This document shows, piece after piece, positions 24,389 through 32,656 of a DNA stretch of 45,256 bases. The stretch is from Bacteroidales bacterium UBA2030 (lineage in GTDB: Bacteria; Bacteroidota; Bacteroidia; Bacteroidales; TTA-H9): contig DDBO01000198.1 of the NCBI GenBank assembly GCA_002332755.1, forward strand, positions 1 through 45,256. Reading direction: 5' to 3'. The notes under the pieces were generated by a model. The model worked only from the letters and a program-made list of their open reading frames with translations, did no database searches and had not been told where the DNA came from. How positions within the stretch are numbered: position 1 is the stretch's first letter; each line of letters begins with the position of its first letter. Position numbers and translations under genes: made by a program.

Positions 24389-26710
24389 CTAGAAAGCCAA
24401 AGTAATCCCTACATTATACATGAAAGGCAACTGATCCACCCGCTCAAATTTTATACGATCGAAGTAGAATACATTTTTCCTGTCATAAACATTTGTAGCA
24501 CCGGCATTCAATTCCAGATAGGAATGAGCCGATAATTCCCATTTATGCTTTATATTCACATCAAGGCGGTGGTAGTAGGGTAATCGACCCGTATTCAGGT
24601 CTCCATAAATAATTCCAAGCTCTCCGCTGGCAGTAGCCGGATTGCTGTACACGCCTTGCGAGAAATTTATTTTTTCGAAATAACCCTGGCTCAGAGTAAA
24701 GGGAAATCCAGAACCCAGATTCCACCTCACACTAAATTCTGTGGCCCTTGCCGGTCCAAGCTGTACGCTACCCACAATGTTTACGTTATGCCTGCGGTCA
24801 AAATGGGGATGGTAATTAATTTTTCCATCAAATCTGTTGACATAAGTCAGAGAATATACTCCCCATAAATTCCAACGATCCTTGTCGTATTTAATGGAGA
24901 AGTCAAGGCCGCTGGCATCACCGTTTTCAATGATGAAGTCTTTTTTAAGCTCATCAGGTTTATCAGCAAAGGTTTCAGTATCCTCAAAAATCTTATTGCG
25001 ATTCAGATTGGTGAGCTGTGTAAATTTCTTGTAATACGCCTCAATATTCAATGTAAGGTTGTAACCCAAATCAAATTCTACCCCCCCTATGGCATGCCAG
25101 GCTTTTTGTAATTTATCATCAACATCTTTCCCATTGAAGGTAGAAGGCAAATTATCCGGACCACTCAGGAATCCGTAGAATAAGTTGACAACATCCCTAT
25201 CACTGCTGGCACTGATAAAATTCTGGGAATAAAAACCCCCTGCACCTTTCAGTCGAATTTTGTCGGTTAGATTGTATTTAAGTGCCAATCGGGGCTCGGG
25301 CGAAAAGTTACCCAGGGAAGCATACCATTGCAAACGAAGCCCGGGTTCCAGTATAAGTTTTCCCAGAATGGTCTTGTACTTAACGTAAGCGCCTATCTCT
25401 GTGGTATTCTCTTCCTGTTGAATGATGCGATTCAGGGAATTAAAAAAGAAATAATCGGTTTTAAAGCCAAGCAATTCAAATCCGTATCTTAACTCGTCGC
25501 GATCGATCAGGTAAGTAAAATTCAATCCGGCATTAAATCCACCTATTTCACTGGTACGGTCGTTTTTGCCAGTTTCTTTCAGGCTAACTTTATATTTGGA
25601 GTAAGAAAAAGTGCCTTCAATCAAAACGGGAGCCTTACCCGGTATAACCACAAAATTGCTGCCGCCGCCGAATGCATCCCACTGAAAATCTGACAAGGCC
25701 TTATAGTTGTTTACACGGTCGGTATAGTTAAATCCAAATAGATTAAGCTTACTGCCGTTTTCAGCATTAAAGGAAACCTTACCATAAATATCGAAGAAAT
25801 TAAATGGAAGCCCGTCATCATTAACATACTTATAGAGAGCTTTAGAAGTTTGTTCCAGGTAAGAATTGCGTAAACTCAGAATAAAAGAGGAGCTTCCTCC
25901 ATTATCTTCGTTTTGCTTTTTTAGAGGGCCTTCCAGTAAAAGCTTTGCTCCAAAGGTAGATGCATCGAGTTTTCCTGATAAGCGCTTTTTGTTTCCATCG
26001 CGGGTAGTGAGGTCCATCACCGACGAAATTCTGCCGCCAAACTCAGCGCCAAAACCTCCGGTATAAACATCCGCATTACGGAGAATATCAGTATCAAAAA
26101 CCGAAAAAAGTCCAATAGAATGAAATGGGTTATATATAACCATTCCATCTAATACAACTTTGTTTTGAATAGGTGCACCACCACGGATGTAAAGCTGACC
26201 GCCTTGGTCGCCAGTAAAAATAACTCCGGGCAATACCTGGAGATATTGTGCAAGGTCGGGTTGACCGCCAATATTCGGAATTTGCTTTATCTGTTTGGGA
26301 GTAATTTTAACCACAGAGGTTTTGGTTTCGCTTCGGGCCTCTTCTCTTTCAGCAGAAATGCTGACCCCTGCAAGGGATAGTGCTTTCTTCACTACATATA
26401 GCTGCTTGGTTATCAGATCCCCCTTTTTCAGTGTGACAGGAATCTTTAAGGTATCATATCCCATGGCCGTCACCATCAGATTGTAGCTGCCCGGAGGAAT
26501 ATTGCCGATGAGATAATAACCATTGACATCGGTTGCGCACCCCAGGGTGGTTTTTTCAAGGTAAACGTTGGTAAAAATTACCGGTTCTCCTGTCTCCTTC
26601 TCATAAACAAATCCCCTGATGCTGGCATTCTGCCCTTTGAGCGACCATGAAAAAAGAGCTAATAACAAAAAGATAGCGAAAAAACGGGTGTCTGGTAAAA
26701 ACTTTTTCAT
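24389..26710 (-). CDS. TonB-dependent outer-membrane receptor
   Basis: 773 residues. A signal peptide (about 1-26, ending SLKGQ) is followed by a carboxypeptidase-regulatory-like beta domain (about 30-110: IRGFVYEKETGEPVIFTNVY), a plug domain (about 125-235, with LPGVIFTGDQGGQLYIRGG) and a beta barrel ending in Phe (VGITLAF). This is the standard layout of Bacteroidota TonB-dependent transporters that import siderophores, vitamins or oligomers. There is no SusD partner, so a carbohydrate SUS system is unlikely. It is transcribed in the same direction as the response regulator 184 bases upstream, with a TACCTTTG element at 26749-26756 of its own. Substrate unknown. Confidence 0.93.
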   Translation of the reverse strand: MKKFLPDTRFFAIFLLLALFSWSLKGQNASIRGFVYEKETGEPVIFTNVYLEKTTLGCATDVNGYYLIGNIPPGSYNLMVTAMGYDTLKIPVTLKKGDLITKQLYVVKKALSLAGVSISAEREEARSETKTSVVKITPKQIKQIPNIGGQPDLAQYLQVLPGVIFTGDQGGQLYIRGGAPIQNKVVLDGMVIYNPFHSIGLFSVFDTDILRNADVYTGGFGAEFGGRISSVMDLTTRDGNKKRLSGKLDASTFGAKLLLEGPLKKQNEDNGGSSSFILSLRNSYLEQTSKALYKYVNDDGLPFNFFDIYGKVSFNAENGSKLNLFGFNYTDRVNNYKALSDFQWDAFGGGSNFVVIPGKAPVLIEGTFSYSKYKVSLKETGKNDRTSEIGGFNAGLNFTYLIDRDELRYGFELLGFKTDYFFFNSLNRIIQQEENTTEIGAYVKYKTILGKLILEPGLRLQWYASLGNFSPEPRLALKYNLTDKIRLKGAGGFYSQNFISASSDRDVVNLFYGFLSGPDNLPSTFNGKDVDDKLQKAWHAIGGVEFDLGYNLTLNIEAYYKKFTQLTNLNRNKIFEDTETFADKPDELKKDFIIENGDASGLDFSIKYDKDRWNLWGVYSLTYVNRFDGKINYHPHFDRRHNVNIVGSVQLGPARATEFSVRWNLGSGFPFTLSQGYFEKINFSQGVYSNPATASGELGIIYGDLNTGRLPYYHRLDVNIKHKWELSAHSYLELNAGATNVYDRKNVFYFDRIKFERVDQLPFMYNVGITLAF

Positions 26711-26748
26711 GCTTTGGTTTGTAAAATGTTGGCAAATGCTTGATGGTG

Positions 26749-26756
26749 CAAAGGTA
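26749..26756 (-). promoter_or_regulatory. Candidate -7 element for the TonB-dependent receptor
   Basis: Reads TACCTTTG on the minus strand, exact TAnnTTTG, 38 bases before the ATG at 26710. No clear -33 element, which would fit an activator-dependent promoter. Confidence 0.45.
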
Positions 26757-26894
26757 ACAATCCACCCGGAACAGAAAGCCTCTACCCGAACATTTCTGTT
26801 TTAGCAAGTTATTGCCTTTGTTGATAAGACCCTCAGACAAAACAACCCTGCTAAATTCCGGATGTTTTACGTGATTATAGAGTATTGGGAGTCT

Positions 26895-27593
26895 TTAGGG
26901 TTTAAATTCAAAGATAAAACCGACACCATGAACATTTGTAATACAAATACGCGGCTCTCCTTTCAACAATTTGCGCAGACGGGCAATAAATACATCCATG
27001 CTACGTCCCGCAAAGTAGCTATCACCCCCCCAAACTGCCTTTAAAATCATTTCACGTGGCATTAGTTCATTTACATGCTCACAAAAGAAAAGCAACAAAT
27101 CTGCTTCCCGACGAGTCAGGAACATTTCTTCCTCTCCCACCCTAAGCTTAAGGTTGGGGTATTCGAAAGTCATTACTCCAAATGTGAAAACTTCATTTCT
27201 GAATTTTGGACCTGAAGCCAAACGGCAACGTCTCAGAATTGCGTCAATCCGCAATGAGAGTTCTTCTGAACTGAAAGGTTTAGTAATATAATCATCACAA
27301 CCGGATTTGAAACCACTTACTACATCTTCCGTTTGCGATTTGGCGGTTAGAAAAATAATGGGTACCTCAGCATTAAGCTTTCTGATTTCCTTGGCAAGGG
27401 AAAAACCATCCTTCTTGGGTAACATCACGTCGAGTATGCAGAGTTGGGGAAATTCGCGGACATAGGCTTTAAGTCCATCTTCTCCATTGGAAACAGCTTC
27501 TACCTCATATCCCACCATTTCCAAATAATCTTGCAATACCATACTTAAATTGGTATCGTCTTCTACAAGCAGAATTTTAATCTTAGAATTCAT
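26895..27593 (-). CDS. OmpR-family response regulator
   Basis: 232 residues. The receiver domain (about 5-120) has Asp55 in CILDVMLP and the TKPF lysine; the C-terminal winged helix (about 130-230) includes TRREADLLLFFCEH, SYFAGRSMDVFIARLRK and the VHGVGFIF hairpin that closes OmpR-type domains. It is a DNA-binding transcription factor activated by the kinase gene that precedes it by 4 bases. Possible targets are the divergent Cys-rich secreted gene, behind GATTAAC direct repeats, and the TonB-dependent receptor just downstream. Confidence 0.95.
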   Translation of the reverse strand: MNSKIKILLVEDDTNLSMVLQDYLEMVGYEVEAVSNGEDGLKAYVREFPQLCILDVMLPKKDGFSLAKEIRKLNAEVPIIFLTAKSQTEDVVSGFKSGCDDYITKPFSSEELSLRIDAILRRCRLASGPKFRNEVFTFGVMTFEYPNLKLRVGEEEMFLTRREADLLLFFCEHVNELMPREMILKAVWGGDSYFAGRSMDVFIARLRKLLKGEPRICITNVHGVGFIFEFKP

Positions 27594-27597
27594 AAAA

Positions 27598-28896
27598 TTA
27601 CTCCATTTTTTGGCGCTCTAACGGTACGAATACATAAAAAGAAGTTCCCCTTTTATCATGGCTTTTGAACCAAACCTCAAATCCATGAGCTTCAGCTATC
27701 GTTTTTACATAATACAAGCCTAAGCCATGTCCTTTTACATCATGTCGGTCGCCAGTGGGTATTCTTGAGAATTTTTCAAATATTTTGCCTTGAAATCGAA
27801 AAGGAATTCCGGGGCCATTATCCTCCACAATAAATAACAATCCTTCCTTCTCGTGAAGTTTATAATTTTTTACCTCAAGCCTAACCATACACTTTTCGCC
27901 ACTATATTTTATGGCATTGTCGATGAGGTTTGATAAAAGATTTGTAAAATGTTGAGGGTCTGCAAATAATGTTTCAGCACTACATAATTTGCGGGTGATA
28001 AGTTTTCCCCCTTTTTCTTCGGCATACACCTGAAAAATCTCTTGCAAATTGGCCAAAAGAGATTCTATGTTTATGACTTCCTTCTTAAGAGTAAGCCTTC
28101 CCTGCTCAAACACCGTAACCTGAAGAACATCTTCCACCTGACGCTTAAGTCGGTCGTTTTCACTAAAAATTAAAGCTGCATATTTTTTCACCTTTTCAGG
28201 ATGTTCATAAACTTCAGGTTTGAGCAACATTTCGCTCGACAGAGAAATGGTAGCAATGGGCGTTTTCAACTCATGTGTCATGTTGCTGATAAAATCAGCC
28301 TTCAATTCAGCCAATTGCCTCTGAGAAAAATACATCTGTAAAACATAATAGAATGCCATAAGCATCATTAATATGAAAAGAACCGAAAGCAAGATCCATC
28401 CTTTAAGTCGGCCGAATATCCTCTCATTCAATCCTTGAAAACGCACAGCAAGAAGAATTCCCCCTTCACGATGTATGCAGGTTACTGGAACAACAAATCC
28501 TGACGCTAATACCCCTGATGTATCCGATTTAACCCTTCCGAATAAATGACTTTTATCCTCCGAAAATACCAAATAGTCATATTCCTGAGGCAATCCACAC
28601 TCCGCCATTTCCAGCGTCAATAGCGAATCTAATACTTTGGCCAGTGCCGGATTATAAAAAACTGAAGAGGCTTCAGCTGAAGAGTCTGAACAGAAAGAGG
28701 TAGGTCTTAAATCCGTAATACCTTGGGTGTCGTAAAGGCGATTGACAACGCTTTTTAATGCAACATTCACCTGATTGGCAAACTGCTCATTTTGATAACG
28801 AATTGCATTCACTACCCAATAGGTCTGGGTTAACACTATCCCTGTAAAGGCAAAAGCGGCCGACATGACTACCCAAACAAGTCTTTTTTTCAACAT
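27598..28896 (-). CDS. Membrane sensor histidine kinase
   Basis: 432 residues. Two membrane segments (about 7-29 and 166-187) frame a periplasmic sensor region of about 135 residues with three Cys (69, 100, 140). A short linker without an obvious HAMP domain leads to HisKA with His208 in SNMTHELKTP, then HATPase with NLLSNLIDNAIKYS, EDNGPGIP, and GHGLGLYYV. The periplasmic sensor matches no family I recognise. It forms an operon with the response regulator (4-base gap). Overall form resembles the RprX-type kinases of Bacteroides. Confidence 0.93.
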   Translation of the reverse strand: MLKKRLVWVVMSAAFAFTGIVLTQTYWVVNAIRYQNEQFANQVNVALKSVVNRLYDTQGITDLRPTSFCSDSSAEASSVFYNPALAKVLDSLLTLEMAECGLPQEYDYLVFSEDKSHLFGRVKSDTSGVLASGFVVPVTCIHREGGILLAVRFQGLNERIFGRLKGWILLSVLFILMMLMAFYYVLQMYFSQRQLAELKADFISNMTHELKTPIATISLSSEMLLKPEVYEHPEKVKKYAALIFSENDRLKRQVEDVLQVTVFEQGRLTLKKEVINIESLLANLQEIFQVYAEEKGGKLITRKLCSAETLFADPQHFTNLLSNLIDNAIKYSGEKCMVRLEVKNYKLHEKEGLLFIVEDNGPGIPFRFQGKIFEKFSRIPTGDRHDVKGHGLGLYYVKTIAEAHGFEVWFKSHDKRGTSFYVFVPLERQKME

Positions 28897-28938
28897 ACAT
28901 TAATCATTCTCCACAAAATTAAGCTTATCGCTCTATCC

Positions 28939-28985
28939 GATTAAAAGATTAACATCATATTTACAAAGATTAACAAGCGATTAAC
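28939..28985. promoter_or_regulatory. GATTAAC direct repeats between kinase and Cys-rich gene (possible regulator sites)
   Basis: GATTAAA at 28939-28945 and GATTAAC at 28947-28953, 28968-28974 and 28979-28985. The last two are 11 bases apart, one helical turn, as expected for OmpR-family regulators, which bind tandem direct repeats. They lie in the 147-base divergent region. Confidence 0.45.
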
Positions 28986-29007
28986 ACTCGGGTGTTTATT
29001 TGGTTCT

Positions 29008-29015
29008 TAAGTTTG
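29008..29015 (+). promoter_or_regulatory. Candidate -7 element for the Cys-Cys-Asp protein gene
   Basis: TAAGTTTG, a TAnnTTTG match 28 bases before the ATG at 29044. The last GATTAAC repeat ends 22 bases upstream, close to where an activator would overlap the -33 region. Confidence 0.45.
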
Positions 29016-29043
29016 CATCCGAAATGATAAAAATCACACGCAT

Positions 29044-29322
29044 ATGAAAAAAATAATCTTATTCCTGGCTTTAATAGGGTTTCTTGCAGGCAATACTTAC
29101 GCCTCTGTTGTATTAACTTCTTCTGCAAAGTTGACACAAATTGCTCTTTACGACGACCCTCCTAAAGCTAAAGAGGCTAAGGATACAAAAACACAGGAAT
29201 CCCCCAAAACAGCCTGCTGTGACAAAGGATCTGCAAAAAAATCGTGTTGTGACGATAAAAAATCCCCCAACAAAACCTGTTGCGACAAAGGTCCTAAAGA
29301 ACAGTGCAAACCCAAGAAATAA
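29044..29322 (+). CDS. Small secreted Cys-Cys-Asp repeat protein
   Basis: 92 residues. A signal peptide (about 1-20, ending GNTYAS) leaves a mature part of about 70 residues that is Lys-rich and has three CCD motifs at Cys58-59, Cys68-69 and Cys79-80, each in the form [S/T]-x-CCD-x-K, plus a last Cys at 88: seven Cys in all. This could bind soft metals such as copper or zinc, or be a redox buffer in the periplasm; no family was recognised. Divergent from the two-component operon with shared regulatory space, and ended by a clear terminator, so it is a single-gene transcript. Confidence 0.75.
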   Translation: MKKIILFLALIGFLAGNTYASVVLTSSAKLTQIALYDDPPKAKEAKDTKTQESPKTACCDKGSAKKSCCDDKKSPNKTCCDKGPKEQCKPKK

Positions 29323-29340
29323 TCAATATCACAATAGATT

Positions 29341-29366
29341 AAACCGGCCATGAAGCCGGTTTTTTT
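29341..29366 (+). terminator. Terminator of the Cys-Cys-Asp gene
   Basis: 8-bp stem aaaccggc / gccggttt with a 6-base loop, followed by a T run (29360-29366). It lies 19 bases after the stop codon. Confidence 0.92.
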
Positions 29367-29401
29367 GTTTTCATTAACTTCGCAACGTTTAATAGCCCGA
29401 T

Positions 29402-29812
29402 ATGCCTACCATTGAAACCATTTACACCGGAGATTTAAGAACCCAGGCACTTCATTTGCAATCGGGGAAAATAGTTATTACCGATGCCCCTACTGATAAT
29501 CAAGGCAAAGGCGAAGCCTTTTCTCCAACGGACCTCCTCGCTGCCTCACTTGGAAGCTGCATGCTTACCATTATGGGCATTGCTGCCCGCACACACGGAT
29601 TCAACATCGATGGAACCCGTGCCGAAATAACGAAAATAATGGCAGCTAATCCCCGAAGGGTCGGTGAAATTATTATACACCTCTACTTCCCGCCTTCCTC
29701 ATATTCTGAGAAAGAGAAAAAAATCATCGAACATTCTGCTTACAACTGCCCTGTTTATCTCAGTCTAAGTGAAAATTTAAAGAAAACCCTTTATTTTCAT
29801 TTTTCATCATAA
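29402..29812 (+). CDS. OsmC-family peroxide-reducing protein
   Basis: 136 residues. The two redox Cys of OsmC/Ohr proteins are present: Cys53 in ASLGSCMLT and Cys116 in YNCPVYLSL, with SPTDLLAASL before the first. Such proteins reduce organic hydroperoxides with thiols; this one looks like the OsmC/YhfA branch rather than Ohr. Its stop is followed 4 bases later by the thioesterase ATG, so the two are an operon. Cytoplasmic, no signal peptide. Confidence 0.92.
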   Translation: MPTIETIYTGDLRTQALHLQSGKIVITDAPTDNQGKGEAFSPTDLLAASLGSCMLTIMGIAARTHGFNIDGTRAEITKIMAANPRRVGEIIIHLYFPPSSYSEKEKKIIEHSAYNCPVYLSLSENLKKTLYFHFSS

Positions 29813-29816
29813 TTCC

Positions 29817-30203
29817 ATGGAAAATCTAAATATTCCCAACCAACTGGAGCATACACTCGTCAAAACTGTTACCCAGGATGATACAGCAAACCGATACGGT
29901 TCAGGCCTTTTGGAGGTATTTGCCACCCCTGCCATGATTGCTTTCATGGAACAAACCTGCCACTCAGCTATTCAGGCTTACCTTCCTTCCGGATATAGCT
30001 CAGTGGGGACAGAAGTAAATGTCAGGCACCTAAAAGCTACCCCTGTTGGAGATAGAGTTAAATGCACTGCACAGCTCCAGTTCATTGAAGGCCGAAAACT
30101 GATCTTTTCGGTCTCTGTATACGATAGTAAAGGCTTGGTAGGTGAAGGATCTCACACGCGCTTTATCATTGATGTACAAAAATTTATGGCCAAACTCGGC
30201 TGA
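29817..30203 (+). CDS. Hot-dog thioesterase, fluoroacetyl-CoA thioesterase (FlK)-like
   Basis: 128 residues, one hot-dog domain. Thr37 (VFATP), Glu45 (AFMEQTC) and His71 (NVRHLKATPVGD) have the same spacing (8 and 26) as the Thr-Glu-His catalytic set of FlK. The second half, VGDRVKCTAQL and GEGSHTRFII, is typical of this family. Bacterial homologues outside fluoroacetate producers probably hydrolyse other acyl-CoA thioesters, so a role in fluoroacetate resistance should not be assumed. It lies 4 bases after the OsmC-like gene. Confidence 0.87.
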   Translation: MENLNIPNQLEHTLVKTVTQDDTANRYGSGLLEVFATPAMIAFMEQTCHSAIQAYLPSGYSSVGTEVNVRHLKATPVGDRVKCTAQLQFIEGRKLIFSVSVYDSKGLVGEGSHTRFIIDVQKFMAKLG

Positions 30204-30225
30204 TATAGGATTTTCTATTCCTGCT

Positions 30226-30678
30226 TCACTCTTTGTTCTTGCTATCTATAATAATTGTAACAGGACCATCATTTTCTAGTGCAACTTTCATGTAGGCTCC
30301 AAATATGCCTGTCTTTATGTTTATTCCCAATTCGCTCTTCAACAAATGATTAAACTTTTCATAAAACTTTGCCGCCATTTCAGGATTCATGGCTCTTATG
30401 TATGAGGGTCTATTCCCCTTTTTAGTACTTGCATGGAGTGTAAACTGACTAACCGAAAGTATTTCACCATTAACGTCTTTAATCGATAAATTCATTACTC
30501 CATTTTCATCGTTAAAGATTCGTAAACGGCTTATTTTTCCGGACATCCACTCTAAATCCTGTTCAGTGTCTCCTTCTTCAAAACCACACAAAATGAGGAG
30601 TCCCATTCCGATTGCTCCCACCCAACGGCTTTCAACTTCTACTCTGGCATAATTTACACGTTGAACCACTACTCGCAT
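30226..30678 (-). CDS. dtd: D-aminoacyl-tRNA deacylase
   Basis: 150 residues, the DTD length. It removes D-amino acids (and glycine from mischarged tRNA-Ala) and so protects translation. Diagnostic motifs: MRVVVQRVNYARVEV at the start, LSVSQFTLHAS (the SQ catalytic-site motif) and VALENDGPVTIII (the GP cis-peptide motif). The gene is last in a unit with the DUF255 and TPR genes, 7 bases after the DUF255 stop. Confidence 0.97.
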   Translation of the reverse strand: MRVVVQRVNYARVEVESRWVGAIGMGLLILCGFEEGDTEQDLEWMSGKISRLRIFNDENGVMNLSIKDVNGEILSVSQFTLHASTKKGNRPSYIRAMNPEMAAKFYEKFNHLLKSELGINIKTGIFGAYMKVALENDGPVTIIIDSKNKE

Positions 30679-30685
30679 AATTAAT

Positions 30686-32656
30686 TTAATTCCATTTATT
30701 TAATTCAACTAAAATTTCATTAAAATTTGGCGATACAAACAAACAAGCTTCTGTTGTGCATAACTGATAAAGAGATTCCTCCGACGAGTCTTCCTGGGGT
30801 ATTATAATTAGACGTGGATTCCTGAACTCTTTTATTGCAGCATAAGCATCGTAAAGCCTTTCACGTGGAACCTTTAAAATACCAGATTTATCAGAACGCT
30901 CTAAACCTGCCAGAATCCAATTCGCCATATGAGCAGGGTGTTGCTCAATGGCATAGCTTATACTACCAAGCATGTTATCAGCTTTCTCAAAAAAATGATA
31001 ATTGCCTGTAATTTTCCCTGCAAGAATTAATGCACGACAATAAACGGAATTAGGCGAAGGCGTCACATTATCAAATATTTCCGTTATCCTCTCATTCATA
31101 GGCGGAATATCAATATTGGAGAACAATAGTTTGCCCTCTGCATTTCTGAAAGAATTATCAGCCGCATCGAGCAGACTTAATCCAAGTTCCAGATATTCAG
31201 ATTCACCAGAAGCGCAATAATAAGTTAAAAATGATAAGGCAAGCCAGGCATAATCTTCCAAAAATCCAGGCACAGACGGGGCACCATCATAAATAACGTG
31301 AAACACCATTTTCGTTTGGGCATCAATGGCTTTATGCTTAAGAAATAGAGCAAGATGGGCCGCCATTTCATATATTTCTTTATCAAGCGACACTTTCCAG
31401 GCCTTTAATAAGCCGTATAATAACATGCCGTTCCACGAGACCACAACTTTTGTATCAATCGGCGGTTGCGGTCGGGTTCTTTGTTTAACTTTAAGCTTTT
31501 CTATGACATCAAACACATCTTCTTTCGAAAAACCTTCCGAAATCGCCGGCCCATTGTTTTGATTTATACTCAATGGTGCCCTGAGGACAAACCTGCCACC
31601 CTCCAGATATGAATCCTCTTCAATCCTGAAATACCTCCGAAAAACGGGATATTTTTCACCTGTGGCTTCGCGCAACTCTTCCTCACTAAAAATATAATAA
31701 TGCCCCTCGCCCATTGCATTGTCTGCATCTATGGAAGCGCTGTACCCACCGTCTGGCAATTTCATCCATTTCTCCAGGAATTCTAATATACCTTTGACCG
31801 TCTCAAATTCTGTTTCTATTCCTAAAGCCAACGCAGTTTCGGCATAAAGATTCAAGAGCAAAGCATTATCATACAACATTTTCTCGAAATGGGGTATAAC
31901 CCATTTCTCATCTACAGAATAGCGAAAAAAACCACCATTCAGCTGATCATAAATTCCACCGTTTTTTATCTGTCGGAGGGTCAGCGCAATGAAATCAGAA
32001 GACAACTTAAATTCCGACTGAGTCGACAATATGCAAACAAGACTTAGAAAGCATGGCATTGGAAACTTGGGCGAACCTTTCAATCCCCCATGAATTAAAT
32101 CAAAAGAAGAGAAAAGTCGCTGAAGCATTTCATCTGAAAGCCGAAAGTTTTCCTTTTCAAGCGACAGAAAACTTTTCAGTGAAATTTCTTTCCTTTTTTC
32201 AATTTCAGCTACTTGCTCTTCTAATAAATGTCTTTCGTTTTTAAATATCCTGATAATTTCGGTCAGCAATTTTATCCATTTATGTAATGGAAAATAAGTT
32301 GCCCCGAAGAAAAATTTCCCTTCCGGGGTTAAAAAGCAGTTCAAAGGCCATCCTCCTCTTTGCCCTAAGGCCTGAACATTTTCCATCAGATAATGGTCAA
32401 CATCGGGCCTCTCTTCTCTATCGACTTTTATACAAATAAAATTTTCATTCATTAAACGGGCTGCTGCCTCATTCTCAAAAACCTCCTTTTCCATAACATG
32501 ACACCAATGACAGCTGCTGTATCCCACGCTTATCAAGATAACTTTACCCTCTATCCTTGCCCGTTCAAAAGCCTCTTCACCATATGGAAACCAATGTACA
32601 GGATTGTTTGCATGCTGCAACAGATATAAGCTCTTTTGTTCTTTGAGCCGGTTCAT
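30686..32656 (-). CDS. Thioredoxin-domain protein of the YyaL/SSP411 (DUF255) family
   Basis: 656 residues. The N-terminal thioredoxin-like domain (about 1-165) has SSCHWCHVM with Cys49 and Cys52 and begins with the family hallmark LYLLQHANNPVHWFPYG; the rest (about 180-650) is an alpha/alpha toroid with HFEKMLYDNALLL and NGMLLYGLLKAW, similar to cellobiose-2-epimerase/AGE folds. The molecular role is unsettled. Its ATG overlaps the stop of the TPR gene by 4 bases, and dtd follows 7 bases later. Cytoplasmic, no signal peptide. Confidence 0.93.
   Translation of the reverse strand: MNRLKEQKSLYLLQHANNPVHWFPYGEEAFERARIEGKVILISVGYSSCHWCHVMEKEVFENEAAARLMNENFICIKVDREERPDVDHYLMENVQALGQRGGWPLNCFLTPEGKFFFGATYFPLHKWIKLLTEIIRIFKNERHLLEEQVAEIEKRKEISLKSFLSLEKENFRLSDEMLQRLFSSFDLIHGGLKGSPKFPMPCFLSLVCILSTQSEFKLSSDFIALTLRQIKNGGIYDQLNGGFFRYSVDEKWVIPHFEKMLYDNALLLNLYAETALALGIETEFETVKGILEFLEKWMKLPDGGYSASIDADNAMGEGHYYIFSEEELREATGEKYPVFRRYFRIEEDSYLEGGRFVLRAPLSINQNNGPAISEGFSKEDVFDVIEKLKVKQRTRPQPPIDTKVVVSWNGMLLYGLLKAWKVSLDKEIYEMAAHLALFLKHKAIDAQTKMVFHVIYDGAPSVPGFLEDYAWLALSFLTYYCASGESEYLELGLSLLDAADNSFRNAEGKLLFSNIDIPPMNERITEIFDNVTPSPNSVYCRALILAGKITGNYHFFEKADNMLGSISYAIEQHPAHMANWILAGLERSDKSGILKVPRERLYDAYAAIKEFRNPRLIIIPQEDSSEESLYQLCTTEACLFVSPNFNEILVELNKWN

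Noticed and set aside
24389..26710. SusC-type member of a polysaccharide utilisation locus
   Set aside because: No SusD, glycoside hydrolase or SARP-type gene is adjacent, and the 773-residue length is short for SusC.
29817..30203. Fluoroacetate resistance gene
   Set aside because: The FlK triad is present, but no fluorinase or related gene is nearby, so the name would claim more than the sequence shows.
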